NCBI GenBank assembly: GCA_900318775.1
Contig: ONLY01000013.1
Span: 1 to 64,000 of the forward strand
Direction: 5' to 3'
Origin: an uncultured Prevotellaceae bacterium
GTDB taxonomy: Bacteria > Bacteroidota > Bacteroidia > Bacteroidales > Bacteroidaceae
Length of the DNA stretch: 64,000 bases
Shown piece by piece: positions 55,597 to 63,133 of this stretch; within the stretch, counting starts at the first letter, position 1, and the number at the start of each line of letters is the position of its first letter. The notes beneath the pieces are model-generated. The model had not been told where the DNA came from and did not search any database. It saw only the letters and a list, made by a program, of their open reading frames with translations. Position numbers and translations under genes: made by a program.

Positions 55597-56037
55597 ATGA
55601 AAAAGTCCATCATCATAGCATTGACAGCCCTCGCCTTCGTGGCGTGGGGCTGCTCAAGCGACCACGAAGACACGGAATCATCGGGCAAGTTCCAGAGCGG
55701 TACACCTACATGGACACCCCCTAACTATGACGATTATGAGCAAACCATGACCATAGAGATTCAATTGCAGGACAAACTGCAAAGTTCTGCCTCGGAGCAG
55801 GACTTGCTCTGTGCGATGATTAACAACGAAGTGCGCGGTCTGACCGAACCCAAATGGGTGGATGGCAAATGGGTGTTTATCCTGACGGTCGGTGCCAATA
55901 GTACAGGCGAACCCGTTAGCCTGTCATACTATTGCAGCAAACGGAAAGCCATCTATACCATCGGATGGATGCAGTTTGACCCCACTACGCCTCCAACGGG
56001 CAGTGGAGTATTGTATCAGCCCCTGTTTCTGCAGTAG
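55597..56037 (+). CDS. Small lipoprotein downstream of the giant protein
   Basis: 146 residues. MKKSIIIALTALAFVAWGCSSDHED has a lipobox-like AWGC (Cys19) followed by acidic residues, which in Bacteroidetes can direct lipoproteins to the surface. The rest is a small beta-rich domain of unknown family. It lies 53 bp after the giant gene, in the same direction and with no clear terminator between, so it is probably co-transcribed. I infer a role as a partner or anchor of the giant protein. Confidence 0.75.
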   Translation: MKKSIIIALTALAFVAWGCSSDHEDTESSGKFQSGTPTWTPPNYDDYEQTMTIEIQLQDKLQSSASEQDLLCAMINNEVRGLTEPKWVDGKWVFILTVGANSTGEPVSLSYYCSKRKAIYTIGWMQFDPTTPPTGSGVLYQPLFLQ

Positions 56038-56064
56038 GCTTGCACATCGGTGTGCTTCTGTCTG

Positions 56065-56436
56065 CTACTCGCGGAACACGAAGTACACCGCTGCCACCAG
56101 ACAGAGGAAGGCTGCAGCATGGTTCCAGCGCAGTTGCTCACCCTGGAACATGAAAGTGGCGATAACGGTGAAGACAGTCAGGGATATCACCTCCTGAATC
56201 ACCTTCAGCTGCATCAGCGAGTAAGGACCGCCATTGCCCTCAAAGCCCATCTTGTTGGCAGGCACCTGGAGTGAATACTCAAAGAAGGCAATGCCCCATG
56301 AGAATACAATCACCAGCCACAAGGGCCAACTGTTGGAAATGTTCATCTGTTGCAGTTTCAGATGTCCGTACCAGGCCAGCGTCATAAAGATGTTACTGCC
56401 GATGAGCAGCAATATCGTGTAAAGTCCATTCATCAT
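56065..56436 (-). CDS. DUF486 (DMT-like) small membrane protein
   Basis: 123 residues from the ATG at 56436 (56433 is the adjacent alternative); a longer frame from 56478 precedes the likely promoter -7 box (plus CGAAGGTA, 56457-56464). Four hydrophobic helices: LYTILLLIGSNIFMTLAWYGHLK, WLVIVFSWGIAFFEYSLQVPANK, LKVIQEVISLTVFTVIATFMF, HAAAFLCLVAAVYFVF. The pattern SNIFMTLAWYGHL and ..W.IAFFEY.LQVPANR/K is typical of DUF486, a conserved half-size relative of the drug/metabolite transporter fold. Substrate unknown; it probably works as a dimer. Convergent with the small lipoprotein gene. Confidence 0.88.
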   Translation of the reverse strand: MMNGLYTILLLIGSNIFMTLAWYGHLKLQQMNISNSWPLWLVIVFSWGIAFFEYSLQVPANKMGFEGNGGPYSLMQLKVIQEVISLTVFTVIATFMFQGEQLRWNHAAAFLCLVAAVYFVFRE

Positions 56437-56577
56437 AATCGTTTTCAATTTTGCTGCGAAGGTACGGCTTTTTTTCAAAAAAATGAGGTCAATTAAATCT
56501 ATTTCGTCATCTTTGCGTCTTGTTAGTAGAAATGACTCGGAAAGAGGCAGTGATTAGATAACGATTAACTCAAAAAG

Positions 56578-57081
56578 ATGAACGCGGAAACGGAACAGTT
56601 ATTGGCAGAATTAGAGCGGATTGTCGTGGAGCGGCAAGACTGGCTCTTCCGTTTTGCTTATATGCGAATCGGCATCAGGGAGGATGCAGAAGATGTGGTG
56701 CAGGAGGTGCTGCTGAGCGTGTTCCGACGGCTGCAGGAGAAGATGCCTGTGGAGAGCGTGGAGCATTATGTCATCCGTTCCATCAGCAATGCCTGCAATG
56801 ACTACTTCCGACGAAACCCACTCCGAATGGTGCCACTCGACAAAGCAGAAGATATGCCTGTTCACGAAGGCGACAGACAGATACATGAGGAGTTTGTGAG
56901 AATCAATAAATTGCTGGATACGCTGCCTCAGGAACAATCGGAAATCGTGCGACTGAAATGCCACGACGATTTGACCTTCAAGCAGATAGCCGAACTGCAA
57001 GGCATCCCTGAGGCAACAGCAAAGTCACGATACCGATATGCTATCATGCACTTAAAGAATAAGTTGAGAGTTGAAAATTGA
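56578..57081 (+). CDS. ECF-type RNA polymerase sigma factor
   Basis: 167 residues. Region 2 is clear (DWLFRFAYMRIGIREDAEDVVQEVLLSVFRRL), as is region 4 (LDTLPQEQSEIVRLKCHDDLTFKQIAELQGIPEATAKSRYRYAIMHLKNKL) with its helix-turn-helix. It is the first gene of a three-gene set with a frameshifted membrane gene and a lipoprotein. A -7-like box CATCTTTG (56508-56515) precedes it. ECF factors are normally held by a membrane anti-sigma factor encoded next to them, the expected job of the following gene. Confidence 0.92.
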   Translation: MNAETEQLLAELERIVVERQDWLFRFAYMRIGIREDAEDVVQEVLLSVFRRLQEKMPVESVEHYVIRSISNACNDYFRRNPLRMVPLDKAEDMPVHEGDRQIHEEFVRINKLLDTLPQEQSEIVRLKCHDDLTFKQIAELQGIPEATAKSRYRYAIMHLKNKLRVEN

Positions 57082-57124
57082 AAGTTGAGAGTTGAGTGGT
57101 TAGAAAACATAATGATTGAAAGAT

Positions 57125-57579
57125 ATGAATAACGAGAACATCAACATTCCCGAGGAGGACTTCAACGAAGGGTTGGAGGACATCGAGCAGATGCTCAAGC
57201 TTCAATGTGAGTTCAAGGCATCAGACACCTTGAAGGAGGAGGCGCTGGCTCAGGCAAGGGAGGAAGTGAAGCCTCAACGCAAGGTCAACCTATGGCCTTG
57301 GGGCCTCAACGCAAGGTCAACCTATGGCCTTGGGTGGCTGCTGCCTGTGTGGTCGGATTTGCGATGTTGTGGTTCACACCACCAGAGGAGAAGAAAGCAG
57401 ACGCAGCCCTCCATGCCCATCTGGTCAGAGCCTACGACATGGAGCATGCAAAGAGCGCTTGTGCCAGTTCTTCTGACAGGATGAACACCTACGAATCCTT
57501 TGAGGACATCGAGCGGAGAATGAGAAGCAAAGGAGAGGCTCTGATAGCAAACAACCAACCCATTACATCTTATAATTAA
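57125..57579 (+). pseudogene. Membrane partner (putative anti-sigma) gene, frameshifted by a 32-bp tandem duplication
   Basis: Read with one copy of the duplication removed, the gene gives one 140-residue protein: an acidic N-terminal part (MNNENINIPEEDFNEGLEDIEQML..., about 55 residues), a single membrane helix (WPWVAAACVVGFAMLWF) and an extracytoplasmic C-terminal part ending RSKGEALIANNQPITSYN. An exact 32-bp direct repeat (57271-57302 and 57303-57334) shifts the frame before the membrane helix, so the present product loses its anchor and continues in a wrong frame to 57484. Topology and position after an ECF sigma gene fit a short anti-sigma factor, though it lacks a recognised zinc motif. 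Loss of one copy would restore it exactly. Confidence 0.75.
57271..57334 (+). repeat. Perfect 32-bp tandem duplication
   Basis: Two adjacent identical 32-bp copies, both starting GCCTCAACGCAAGG and ending GCCTTGGG. 32 is not a multiple of 3, so each gain or loss changes the frame of the host gene. Confidence 0.95.
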
Positions 57580-57581
57580 AA

Positions 57582-58769
57582 ATGAAAACAATGAAAAAAA
57601 TCATGATATGGGCAACATTGCTCGTGAGTGTGTGTGCCTGCCAAAACAACCCGATGGATGACGAACTGCCCATGCCATCCACCTTCACAGAACTCTTTGA
57701 AGGAATCGCCTCAATGAAGGGGGATGTCTTTGTGACCAGTTCTGCCAGTGACTCCGTTACCACCAGTTATTATTATGAATGGTTCGGATATTATGAGGAT
57801 TATGGTGTTCCCGCCATTGAAATGGACACTACCCTGATGAACGAAAGCAAGACCAACAATTCTGTCGCTGCTTTGGTGGCAGAGCGGGAAGCCATTGAGG
57901 ATAGTGTGGCACAAACCAAACGGACGATTCGCGAGTATGTCGAAAAAGGCATCCTGCATTTAGTGAACAAATACCGTCCACAGGCAGCCAAGTATTACAA
58001 GTTTGAGAGCCATCGAAACGGAAGAGATTCGGTCGAGTTTGTGCTTGCCCCCCAAGAACTGACCGACTCGTTGCCAGAAGATCGCGACAAGAACAATTTC
58101 ATGGAAACCTACGTTTACTACCCAGAATGGTTCCACTATTTTAATAATGGCGACAAGGCTCAGAACTATACAAGAATTTGTTATCACAGGGAGAAAAGGA
58201 ATGCCAACAAGAAAGCCGCCCATGCAGAAGACGTCCGAGCCCTGTTCCTGAAATTCATCTCCAGCTATAAGGATACCAAAAAATATCCTGTGAAATATCA
58301 GTTGGAGGACAACAGCAAGGAATTTGAAGGTGGAACCATCGCTTTTAACTGGCGACATGGTGATGACAAGACTTCCCTCATCGAAGGAACGCTGTACGAG
58401 CTTCCTGTCAAGGGAAAAGACAAAATCAAGGCTGTGGAGGAACTGCGTTCCATGATCATAGAATTCATGAACACCCACTATGCAGCGTGGCTTGAATGTC
58501 GCTATCCTGAATACAAGTTCGACATGACGGAATGTGACAGATATGCCGCTCAGTTGATGCAGCTAAGCGTCAACGATGCCAAGCCTTATGACCGACTGCA
58601 AGGCATCTTCCATGTTCAGGTGGGCAACTATACAAAGGACGATGGTCTCAAGATTCTCATGATGGATGTCCGCAAAGAACATTTTTTCGTCCCGATGAAT
58701 TGGATGATTGTAAAGGAAATCAACGATGACAGAATTGAATGGTTGCCCGGACACGAAAATGGACATTAG
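57582..58769 (+). CDS. Hypothetical lipoprotein of the sigma factor locus
   Basis: 395 residues. MKTMKKIMIWATLLVSVCACQNNPMDDE contains a lipobox-type VCAC with Cys20 as lipid site, followed by Asp/Glu residues. No family recognised. The middle is rich in charged helices (AEREAIEDSVAQTKRTIREYVEKGI) and Tyr/Phe-rich strands; KYYKFESHRNGRDSVEFVLAPQELTDSLPED suggests a soluble globular domain. It starts 2 nt after the frameshifted membrane gene, so it belongs to the sigma operon. It could be the envelope component whose state is reported to the anti-sigma protein (inference). Confidence 0.8.
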   Translation: MKTMKKIMIWATLLVSVCACQNNPMDDELPMPSTFTELFEGIASMKGDVFVTSSASDSVTTSYYYEWFGYYEDYGVPAIEMDTTLMNESKTNNSVAALVAEREAIEDSVAQTKRTIREYVEKGILHLVNKYRPQAAKYYKFESHRNGRDSVEFVLAPQELTDSLPEDRDKNNFMETYVYYPEWFHYFNNGDKAQNYTRICYHREKRNANKKAAHAEDVRALFLKFISSYKDTKKYPVKYQLEDNSKEFEGGTIAFNWRHGDDKTSLIEGTLYELPVKGKDKIKAVEELRSMIIEFMNTHYAAWLECRYPEYKFDMTECDRYAAQLMQLSVNDAKPYDRLQGIFHVQVGNYTKDDGLKILMMDVRKEHFFVPMNWMIVKEINDDRIEWLPGHENGH

Positions 58770-58781
58770 CAGTAAAGATTC

Positions 58782-58877
58782 GTGAAAAGTGAAGAGTGAA
58801 GAGTGAAAAAAACATGTTACATGCTATTCGAATGGTTGGTTACTTAGTTTTTTCACTTTTCACTTTTCATTATTCAC
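58782..58877. repeat. Heptad-repeat inverted pair (GTGAAAA type)
   Basis: The left arm (58782-58811) is a run of GTGAAAA/GTGAAGA heptads and the right arm (58848-58877) an inverted run of TTTTCAC heptads, pairing imperfectly over about 30 bp around a 36-nt loop. It sits just past the lipoprotein stop and upstream of the trpB promoter. Confidence 0.7.
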
Positions 58878-58886
58878 TATTTTTCT

Positions 58887-58894
58887 TATCTTTG
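58887..58894 (+). promoter_or_regulatory. -7 box of the trpB2-GH35 pair
   Basis: TATCTTTG, 40 nt before the ATG at 58934. The position 20 nt upstream holds TTTT (58864-58867) within the heptad repeat instead of TTTG. Confidence 0.55.
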
Positions 58895-58933
58895 TGCCAT
58901 CATTCATTACTATAATTAAAACCGAAACTAACA

Positions 58934-60298
58934 ATGAGCACAAAGCAAAAACGCTTTATCCTTGCGGAAGACGAGATTCCAACGCAGTGGTATAACATCC
59001 AAGCTGATATGGTCAACAAGCCTCAGCCCCCTATTCACCCTGTCACCAAGCAACCGCTGACAGTAGACGACTTGGCACACATCTTCCCAAGAGAGTGCTG
59101 TGTACAAGAACTGGACACCACACATGCATGGATCGACATTCCCGAGGAAGTGCGTGAGAAATATAAATACTACCGCAGCACGCCATTGGTGCGTGCATAC
59201 GGTCTTGAAGAAGCGCTCGGCACTCCTGCCCACATCTACTTCAAGAACGAGAGTGCCTGCCCGCTCGGTTCTCACAAAATCAACTCTGCCTTGCCACAGT
59301 GCTACTATGCCAAAATGGAGGGTACCACGAACGTGACTACCGAGACCGGTGCTGGACAGTGGGGAGCAGCCTTGTCGTATGCAGCCAAGCTCTATGGACT
59401 GGATGCCGCTGTTTATCAAGTAAAGATAACCATGCAGCAGAAGCCATATCGCTCCAGCATCATGCGCACATTTGGCGCAGCCGTAACGGGTTCTCCTTCC
59501 ATGTCCACCCGTGCAGGCAAGGATATCATCACTAAAGACCCTACCCACCCAGGCTCACTCGGCACTGCTATCTCCGAGGCTGTGGAGCTTGCCACTACCA
59601 CTCCCAACTGCAAATACACACTCGGTTCAGTGCTGAACCACGTAGGTCTGCACCAAACCATCATCGGCTTGGAGGCTGAGAAGCAGATGGAGATGGCAGG
59701 CGAATATCCCGACATGGTAATTGCCTGCTTCGGCGGCGGTTCCAACTTTGGTGGCATTGCCTTCCCATTCATGCGTCACAACATCCTCGACGGCAAGAAG
59801 ACTGAATTCATCGCTGCCGAGCCTGACAGCTGTCCTAAGCTCACTCGCGGCCAGTTCCGTTACGACTTTGGCGACGAAGCTGGTTACACTCCCCTGCTGC
59901 CTATGTTCACGTTGGGGCACAACTTCAAGCCCAGCAACATCCATGCAGGTGGCCTGCGTTACCACGGTGCTGGTGTCATCGTCTCTCAGTTGCTGAAAGA
60001 CGGTTTGATGAAGGGTGTGGATATTCCACAGCTCGAAACTTTCGAGGCTGGTATGCTCTTTGCCCGCACTGAGGGCATCATCCCTGCCCCTGAAAGCACT
60101 CACGCCATTGCCGCCACTATCCGCGAGGCTAAGAAGTGTAAGGAGACTGGCGAGGAGAAAGTCATCCTCTTCAACCTTTCTGGCCATGGCCTCATCGATA
60201 TGCCAAGCTACGAGGCCTACATCAACGGCGACTTGCAGAACTACACCGTCACAGACGAGGATGTAGCAAAGAACATTGCAGAATTAGATAAGCTTTAA
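58934..60298 (+). CDS. trpB: Tryptophan synthase beta chain, TrpB2 type
   Basis: 454 residues, longer than TrpB1 (about 400), as expected for the TrpB2 subgroup common in archaea and some bacteria. RSTPLVRAYGLEEALG, the PLP lysine K115 in LGSHKINSAL, TTETGAGQWGAALSYAAKLYGL, CFGGGSNFGG (phosphate loop) and the extended N-terminus with PTQWYNIQADMV all fit. It makes tryptophan from indole and serine, using free indole; TrpB2 proteins do not partner TrpA as tightly as TrpB1 does. It stands away from other trp genes here and its stop overlaps the start of a GH35 gene by 1 nt (TAATG), a strange pairing. Confidence 0.93.
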   Translation: MSTKQKRFILAEDEIPTQWYNIQADMVNKPQPPIHPVTKQPLTVDDLAHIFPRECCVQELDTTHAWIDIPEEVREKYKYYRSTPLVRAYGLEEALGTPAHIYFKNESACPLGSHKINSALPQCYYAKMEGTTNVTTETGAGQWGAALSYAAKLYGLDAAVYQVKITMQQKPYRSSIMRTFGAAVTGSPSMSTRAGKDIITKDPTHPGSLGTAISEAVELATTTPNCKYTLGSVLNHVGLHQTIIGLEAEKQMEMAGEYPDMVIACFGGGSNFGGIAFPFMRHNILDGKKTEFIAAEPDSCPKLTRGQFRYDFGDEAGYTPLLPMFTLGHNFKPSNIHAGGLRYHGAGVIVSQLLKDGLMKGVDIPQLETFEAGMLFARTEGIIPAPESTHAIAATIREAKKCKETGEEKVILFNLSGHGLIDMPSYEAYINGDLQNYTVTDEDVAKNIAELDKL

Positions 60299-62373
60299 TG
60301 AACATCCGACATTTATTCTTCAGCATCATCGTCTCTTGTGCCGCAACAACTGTGGCGCAAGAGACTTTTCGTTTAGGCACGAATATCAACCCTGACGGCG
60401 TAAAGTTCGAGGTTGACAGCAAAGGTTTCATCATTGGTGGGAAGCATGTGCTGCCTGTGATGGGCGAGATTCACTATGCCCGTGTGCCAGAGCAGGAATG
60501 GCGACGCGAAATTCAGAAGATGAAGGCAGGAGGCATCACAGTTGTGGCCACCTATGTCTTCTGGATTCACCATGAGGAAGAAGAAGGAAAGTGGGACTGG
60601 AGCGGCAACAAGAACCTGCGCAAGTTCATCACCATCTGCAAAGAAGAGCAGATGCCCGTGGTGCTGCGCATTGGCCCCTTCTGTCATGGCGAGGTCTATC
60701 AAGGCGGTTTTCCCGTATGGTTGACAAACAAGGCACAGAATGAACCCAAGCAGTACAAGCTACGCACTGAGGCAAAAGGCTTTATGGAGGCCACACGCAA
60801 CCTGTACAGCAACATCTTTGCGCAAGTGAACGGCCTGCTGTGGAAGAACGGCGGTCCCATTGTGGGTGTACAGATTGAGAATGAGTGCCGAGGTCCCTGG
60901 TCGTACTATATGGCTCTGAAAGATATGGCGGTGGAGATTGGCTTCGACACACCTTTCTACACTCGCACAGGTTGGCCCAAGCTGAACGGGAAAGAGGAAT
61001 TCGGCAAACTGTTGCCGCTCTATGGCGACTACGCAGACGGTTTCTGGGACAGAGACTTGAAGGATATGCCAGGTGACTACAAGAATGCGTTCATCATGAA
61101 AGACACACGTCTTTCAGCGGTGATTGCCACTGAAGCGCTGGGAAAAAACCAAAGCACAGAAATGAGTTCTACCGACCTTGCCTACCCTTACCTCACTTGC
61201 GAACTGGGTGGCGGCATGATGCCATCTTACCATCGGCGCATCAATATGAGCGGACGGGAAGTGAAGCCGCTCGCTATCTGCAAGCTTGGTTCTGGTTCCA
61301 ACCTCCCTGGCTACTATATGTATCATGGAGGTACGAACCCCTACAACCCCAAGCACACGATGGCAGAGACACAGGCAAGCCCTGTGACCAACTACAACGA
61401 CATGCCTCACATGAGCTACGACTTCCAGACCCTACTCGGTGAGATGGGACAACCCAACCCTGTCTCATGGAACGAAAGCAGACTCTTGCATCAGTTTCTT
61501 GCCGACTTCGGCAACGAGTTGAGTCAAATGGACGTTGACACCCTCTCGGAGCACTATGCCCGTCGCGGTTCCTTCGAGTTCTTCAACGACTACGTGCGCA
61601 TCCTCAACGAAGGCGGCACCTCATACGTTACTCCTCGCAACTGGCAAGTAACTCCTGACGCTACTATTGGTTGGGCAACTGTTGAGCCGTTCTGCAAAGC
61701 CGACGGCATTCTCTATTTCATTTCCGTTGACGGCAAGAAGCCTCAACTCTCCATCAACGGGAAGACCTACAACGCTAAACTCAACAAGCCCTTTAAGGCA
61801 GCAGGCATGACCTTCTGCGTCCTCTCGAAGGAGAAAGCCAGAACCGCCTACAAGATAGACGGTCAACTCCACTACTCCCACTGCGGCATTCTCTTCAAGG
61901 ATGGAGCTCGCATCATGGAAGAGACGTGGAACACGCTACCCACCAAAGTCAATTTTGCGCTTGCTAAAGAGCATGGCGGTTTGCGTGAGATAAAGATGGG
62001 TAGTCAGAAAGTGGCAGCACAGCCGACTGAGGAAGATTTCGGCAAGGCAGCCACATGGGTTATCTGCAACTTGAACGAGCTGAACAAGAATCTTGACCTC
62101 TATCTCCAAATCTCTTACCGTGGGGATGTCGCCCGCATTTATGCAGATGGTCAACTCGTCGAGGACAACTTCTGGAACGGCAAGCCCATGCTCGTCCGCC
62201 TCTCCGACCTTGTCGGCAAACGCGTGGAACTGAAGATTCTCCCCCTCGGCAAGGACTACCCCATCTATCTGCAGAAGGAGCAGAAAGCGGAACTGGACAA
62301 AGCACCCGATGGCATCCTCCTCTCGTTGGATGGCATTCAGGTGATTGAACGACAGACAAACGCCACCGAATGA
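60298..62373 (+). CDS. GH35 family beta-galactosidase, secreted
   Basis: 691 residues. Signal peptide MNIRHLFFSIIVSCAATTVAQ. Clan GH-A barrel about 40-400: GEIHYARVPEQEWRREIQKMKAGGITVVATYVFWIHHEEEEG, GPIVGVQIENECRG with acid/base E194, and YPYLTCELGGGMMPSYHRR with nucleophile E302. Beta-sandwich domains fill the C-terminal 250 residues. GH35 enzymes release terminal beta-galactose from galactans, xyloglucan or host glycans. Periplasmic or surface. Translation is coupled to trpB through a 1-nt overlap, so it depends on the trpB promoter. A strong terminator follows directly. Confidence 0.9.
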   Translation: MNIRHLFFSIIVSCAATTVAQETFRLGTNINPDGVKFEVDSKGFIIGGKHVLPVMGEIHYARVPEQEWRREIQKMKAGGITVVATYVFWIHHEEEEGKWDWSGNKNLRKFITICKEEQMPVVLRIGPFCHGEVYQGGFPVWLTNKAQNEPKQYKLRTEAKGFMEATRNLYSNIFAQVNGLLWKNGGPIVGVQIENECRGPWSYYMALKDMAVEIGFDTPFYTRTGWPKLNGKEEFGKLLPLYGDYADGFWDRDLKDMPGDYKNAFIMKDTRLSAVIATEALGKNQSTEMSSTDLAYPYLTCELGGGMMPSYHRRINMSGREVKPLAICKLGSGSNLPGYYMYHGGTNPYNPKHTMAETQASPVTNYNDMPHMSYDFQTLLGEMGQPNPVSWNESRLLHQFLADFGNELSQMDVDTLSEHYARRGSFEFFNDYVRILNEGGTSYVTPRNWQVTPDATIGWATVEPFCKADGILYFISVDGKKPQLSINGKTYNAKLNKPFKAAGMTFCVLSKEKARTAYKIDGQLHYSHCGILFKDGARIMEETWNTLPTKVNFALAKEHGGLREIKMGSQKVAAQPTEEDFGKAATWVICNLNELNKNLDLYLQISYRGDVARIYADGQLVEDNFWNGKPMLVRLSDLVGKRVELKILPLGKDYPIYLQKEQKAELDKAPDGILLSLDGIQVIERQTNATE

Positions 62374-62376
62374 AAT

Positions 62377-62406
62377 AACGCCTCATTTGCCACAAAATGA
62401 GGCGTT
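62377..62406 (+). terminator. Terminator of the trpB2-GH35 transcript
   Basis: AACGCCTCATTT (62377-62388) pairs perfectly with AAATGAGGCGTT (62395-62406), then TTTC. It lies 3 nt past the stop. Confidence 0.9.
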
Positions 62407-62412
62407 TTTCAT

Positions 62413-62460
62413 CCCCAAAAGAAAAATTATCCTAATTAGGATAATTTGTAATTTTTGGGG
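62413..62460. repeat. Nested palindrome
   Basis: The inner 62424-62447 is a perfect palindrome centred on CCTAATTAGG. Outer arms CCCCAAAA and TTTTGGGG extend the structure to 48 nt. It could be an operator, a terminator or a cruciform site. Confidence 0.65.
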
Positions 62461-62618
62461 AACTCTCACAAAATTCCGTGAGTGGATTGAGCGGATGTGA
62501 ACGGAGTTTGTTATATTTAATCACGGATTAATTCCTATTACTCGGATTAGAGCCCCGCGCGGTGTGTGGAAGGGAGTGACAGGGATGACAACTCTTCAAA
62601 ATAAGAAGTGACTCAAAA

Positions 62619-62683
62619 TCGACGTCGTCGACATCGGTTTGCCGACATCAACGATGTCGGTTGGTCGATGTCGACGACGTCGG
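62619..62683. repeat. Array of three 19-bp near-palindromes, 23-bp period (copy D)
   Basis: Units at 62619-62637, 62642-62660 and 62665-62683 with 4-bp spacers. They fit YCGANNTCNNCGANNTCGG, a palindromic frame whose variation is confined to three dinucleotides plus the first base. Same layout as the arrays at 24.5 and 44.2 kb, but a different sequence. Confidence 0.85.
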
Positions 62684-62722
62684 CAAAGAGGTTGTGGAAG
62701 CGCCCATAAAGGGGATGTGTCA

Positions 62723-63133
62723 TCATGGCAAGGGCTGACCTTTCAGTCGGGCACGAATGTTCATCATGTCAACTATGTTATAGGTGATGCTGATGAGACC
62801 AACACTCATCAGCAGGGAGAGGGCTGCGGCAACAATTATGCGGGAGTTTTCGCTAAGCCACTGAAGAAAGATGAATTGGATACGGAAAGTGAAGAGAGGA
62901 ACATTAGCAGGCGTGGAAAGAAGGAAGACCATGCCGACAGCACCACCGATGATGCCTGCCACAAAGGCGACCACCATCGCCATCTTGTAGCGATGGAGGG
63001 CTGCTTCTTGATGTTGTTTGATGAACTCCACCGCATCCAGACGTTTGGTGAGCGATGCCATGAACGCATCGCTGTCGTCGAAATGGGGCTTTTGAGCGAG
63101 GAAAAGTTCCTCAAGGGCTTTATCTTTGTTCAT
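62723..63133 (-). CDS. Two-helix membrane protein, putative partner of the ECF sigma factor
   Basis: 136 residues. An N-terminal cytoplasmic part (about 1-48, KALEELFLAQKPHFDDSDAFMASLTKRLDAVEFIKQH) is followed by two membrane helices (MAMVVAFVAGIIGGAVGMVFLL and IIVAAALSLLMSVGLISITYNIV). No signal peptide and no named domain recognised. Its start overlaps the end of the sigma factor gene by 4 nt (ATGA), so the two are made together. The layout suits an anti-sigma factor or other membrane partner, which is inference from context. Confidence 0.8.
   Translation of the reverse strand: MNKDKALEELFLAQKPHFDDSDAFMASLTKRLDAVEFIKQHQEAALHRYKMAMVVAFVAGIIGGAVGMVFLLSTPANVPLFTFRIQFIFLQWLSENSRIIVAAALSLLMSVGLISITYNIVDMMNIRARLKGQPLP

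Larger units (their letters stand above)
62374..62722. other. Palindrome-rich intergenic region between GH35 and the sigma operon
   Basis: Besides the terminator (62377-62406) it holds a perfect 24-nt palindrome (62424-62447) nested in an outer CCCCAAAA/TTTTGGGG pair (62413-62420, 62453-62460), and the three-unit array 62619-62683. No gene was seen on either strand. Confidence 0.65.
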
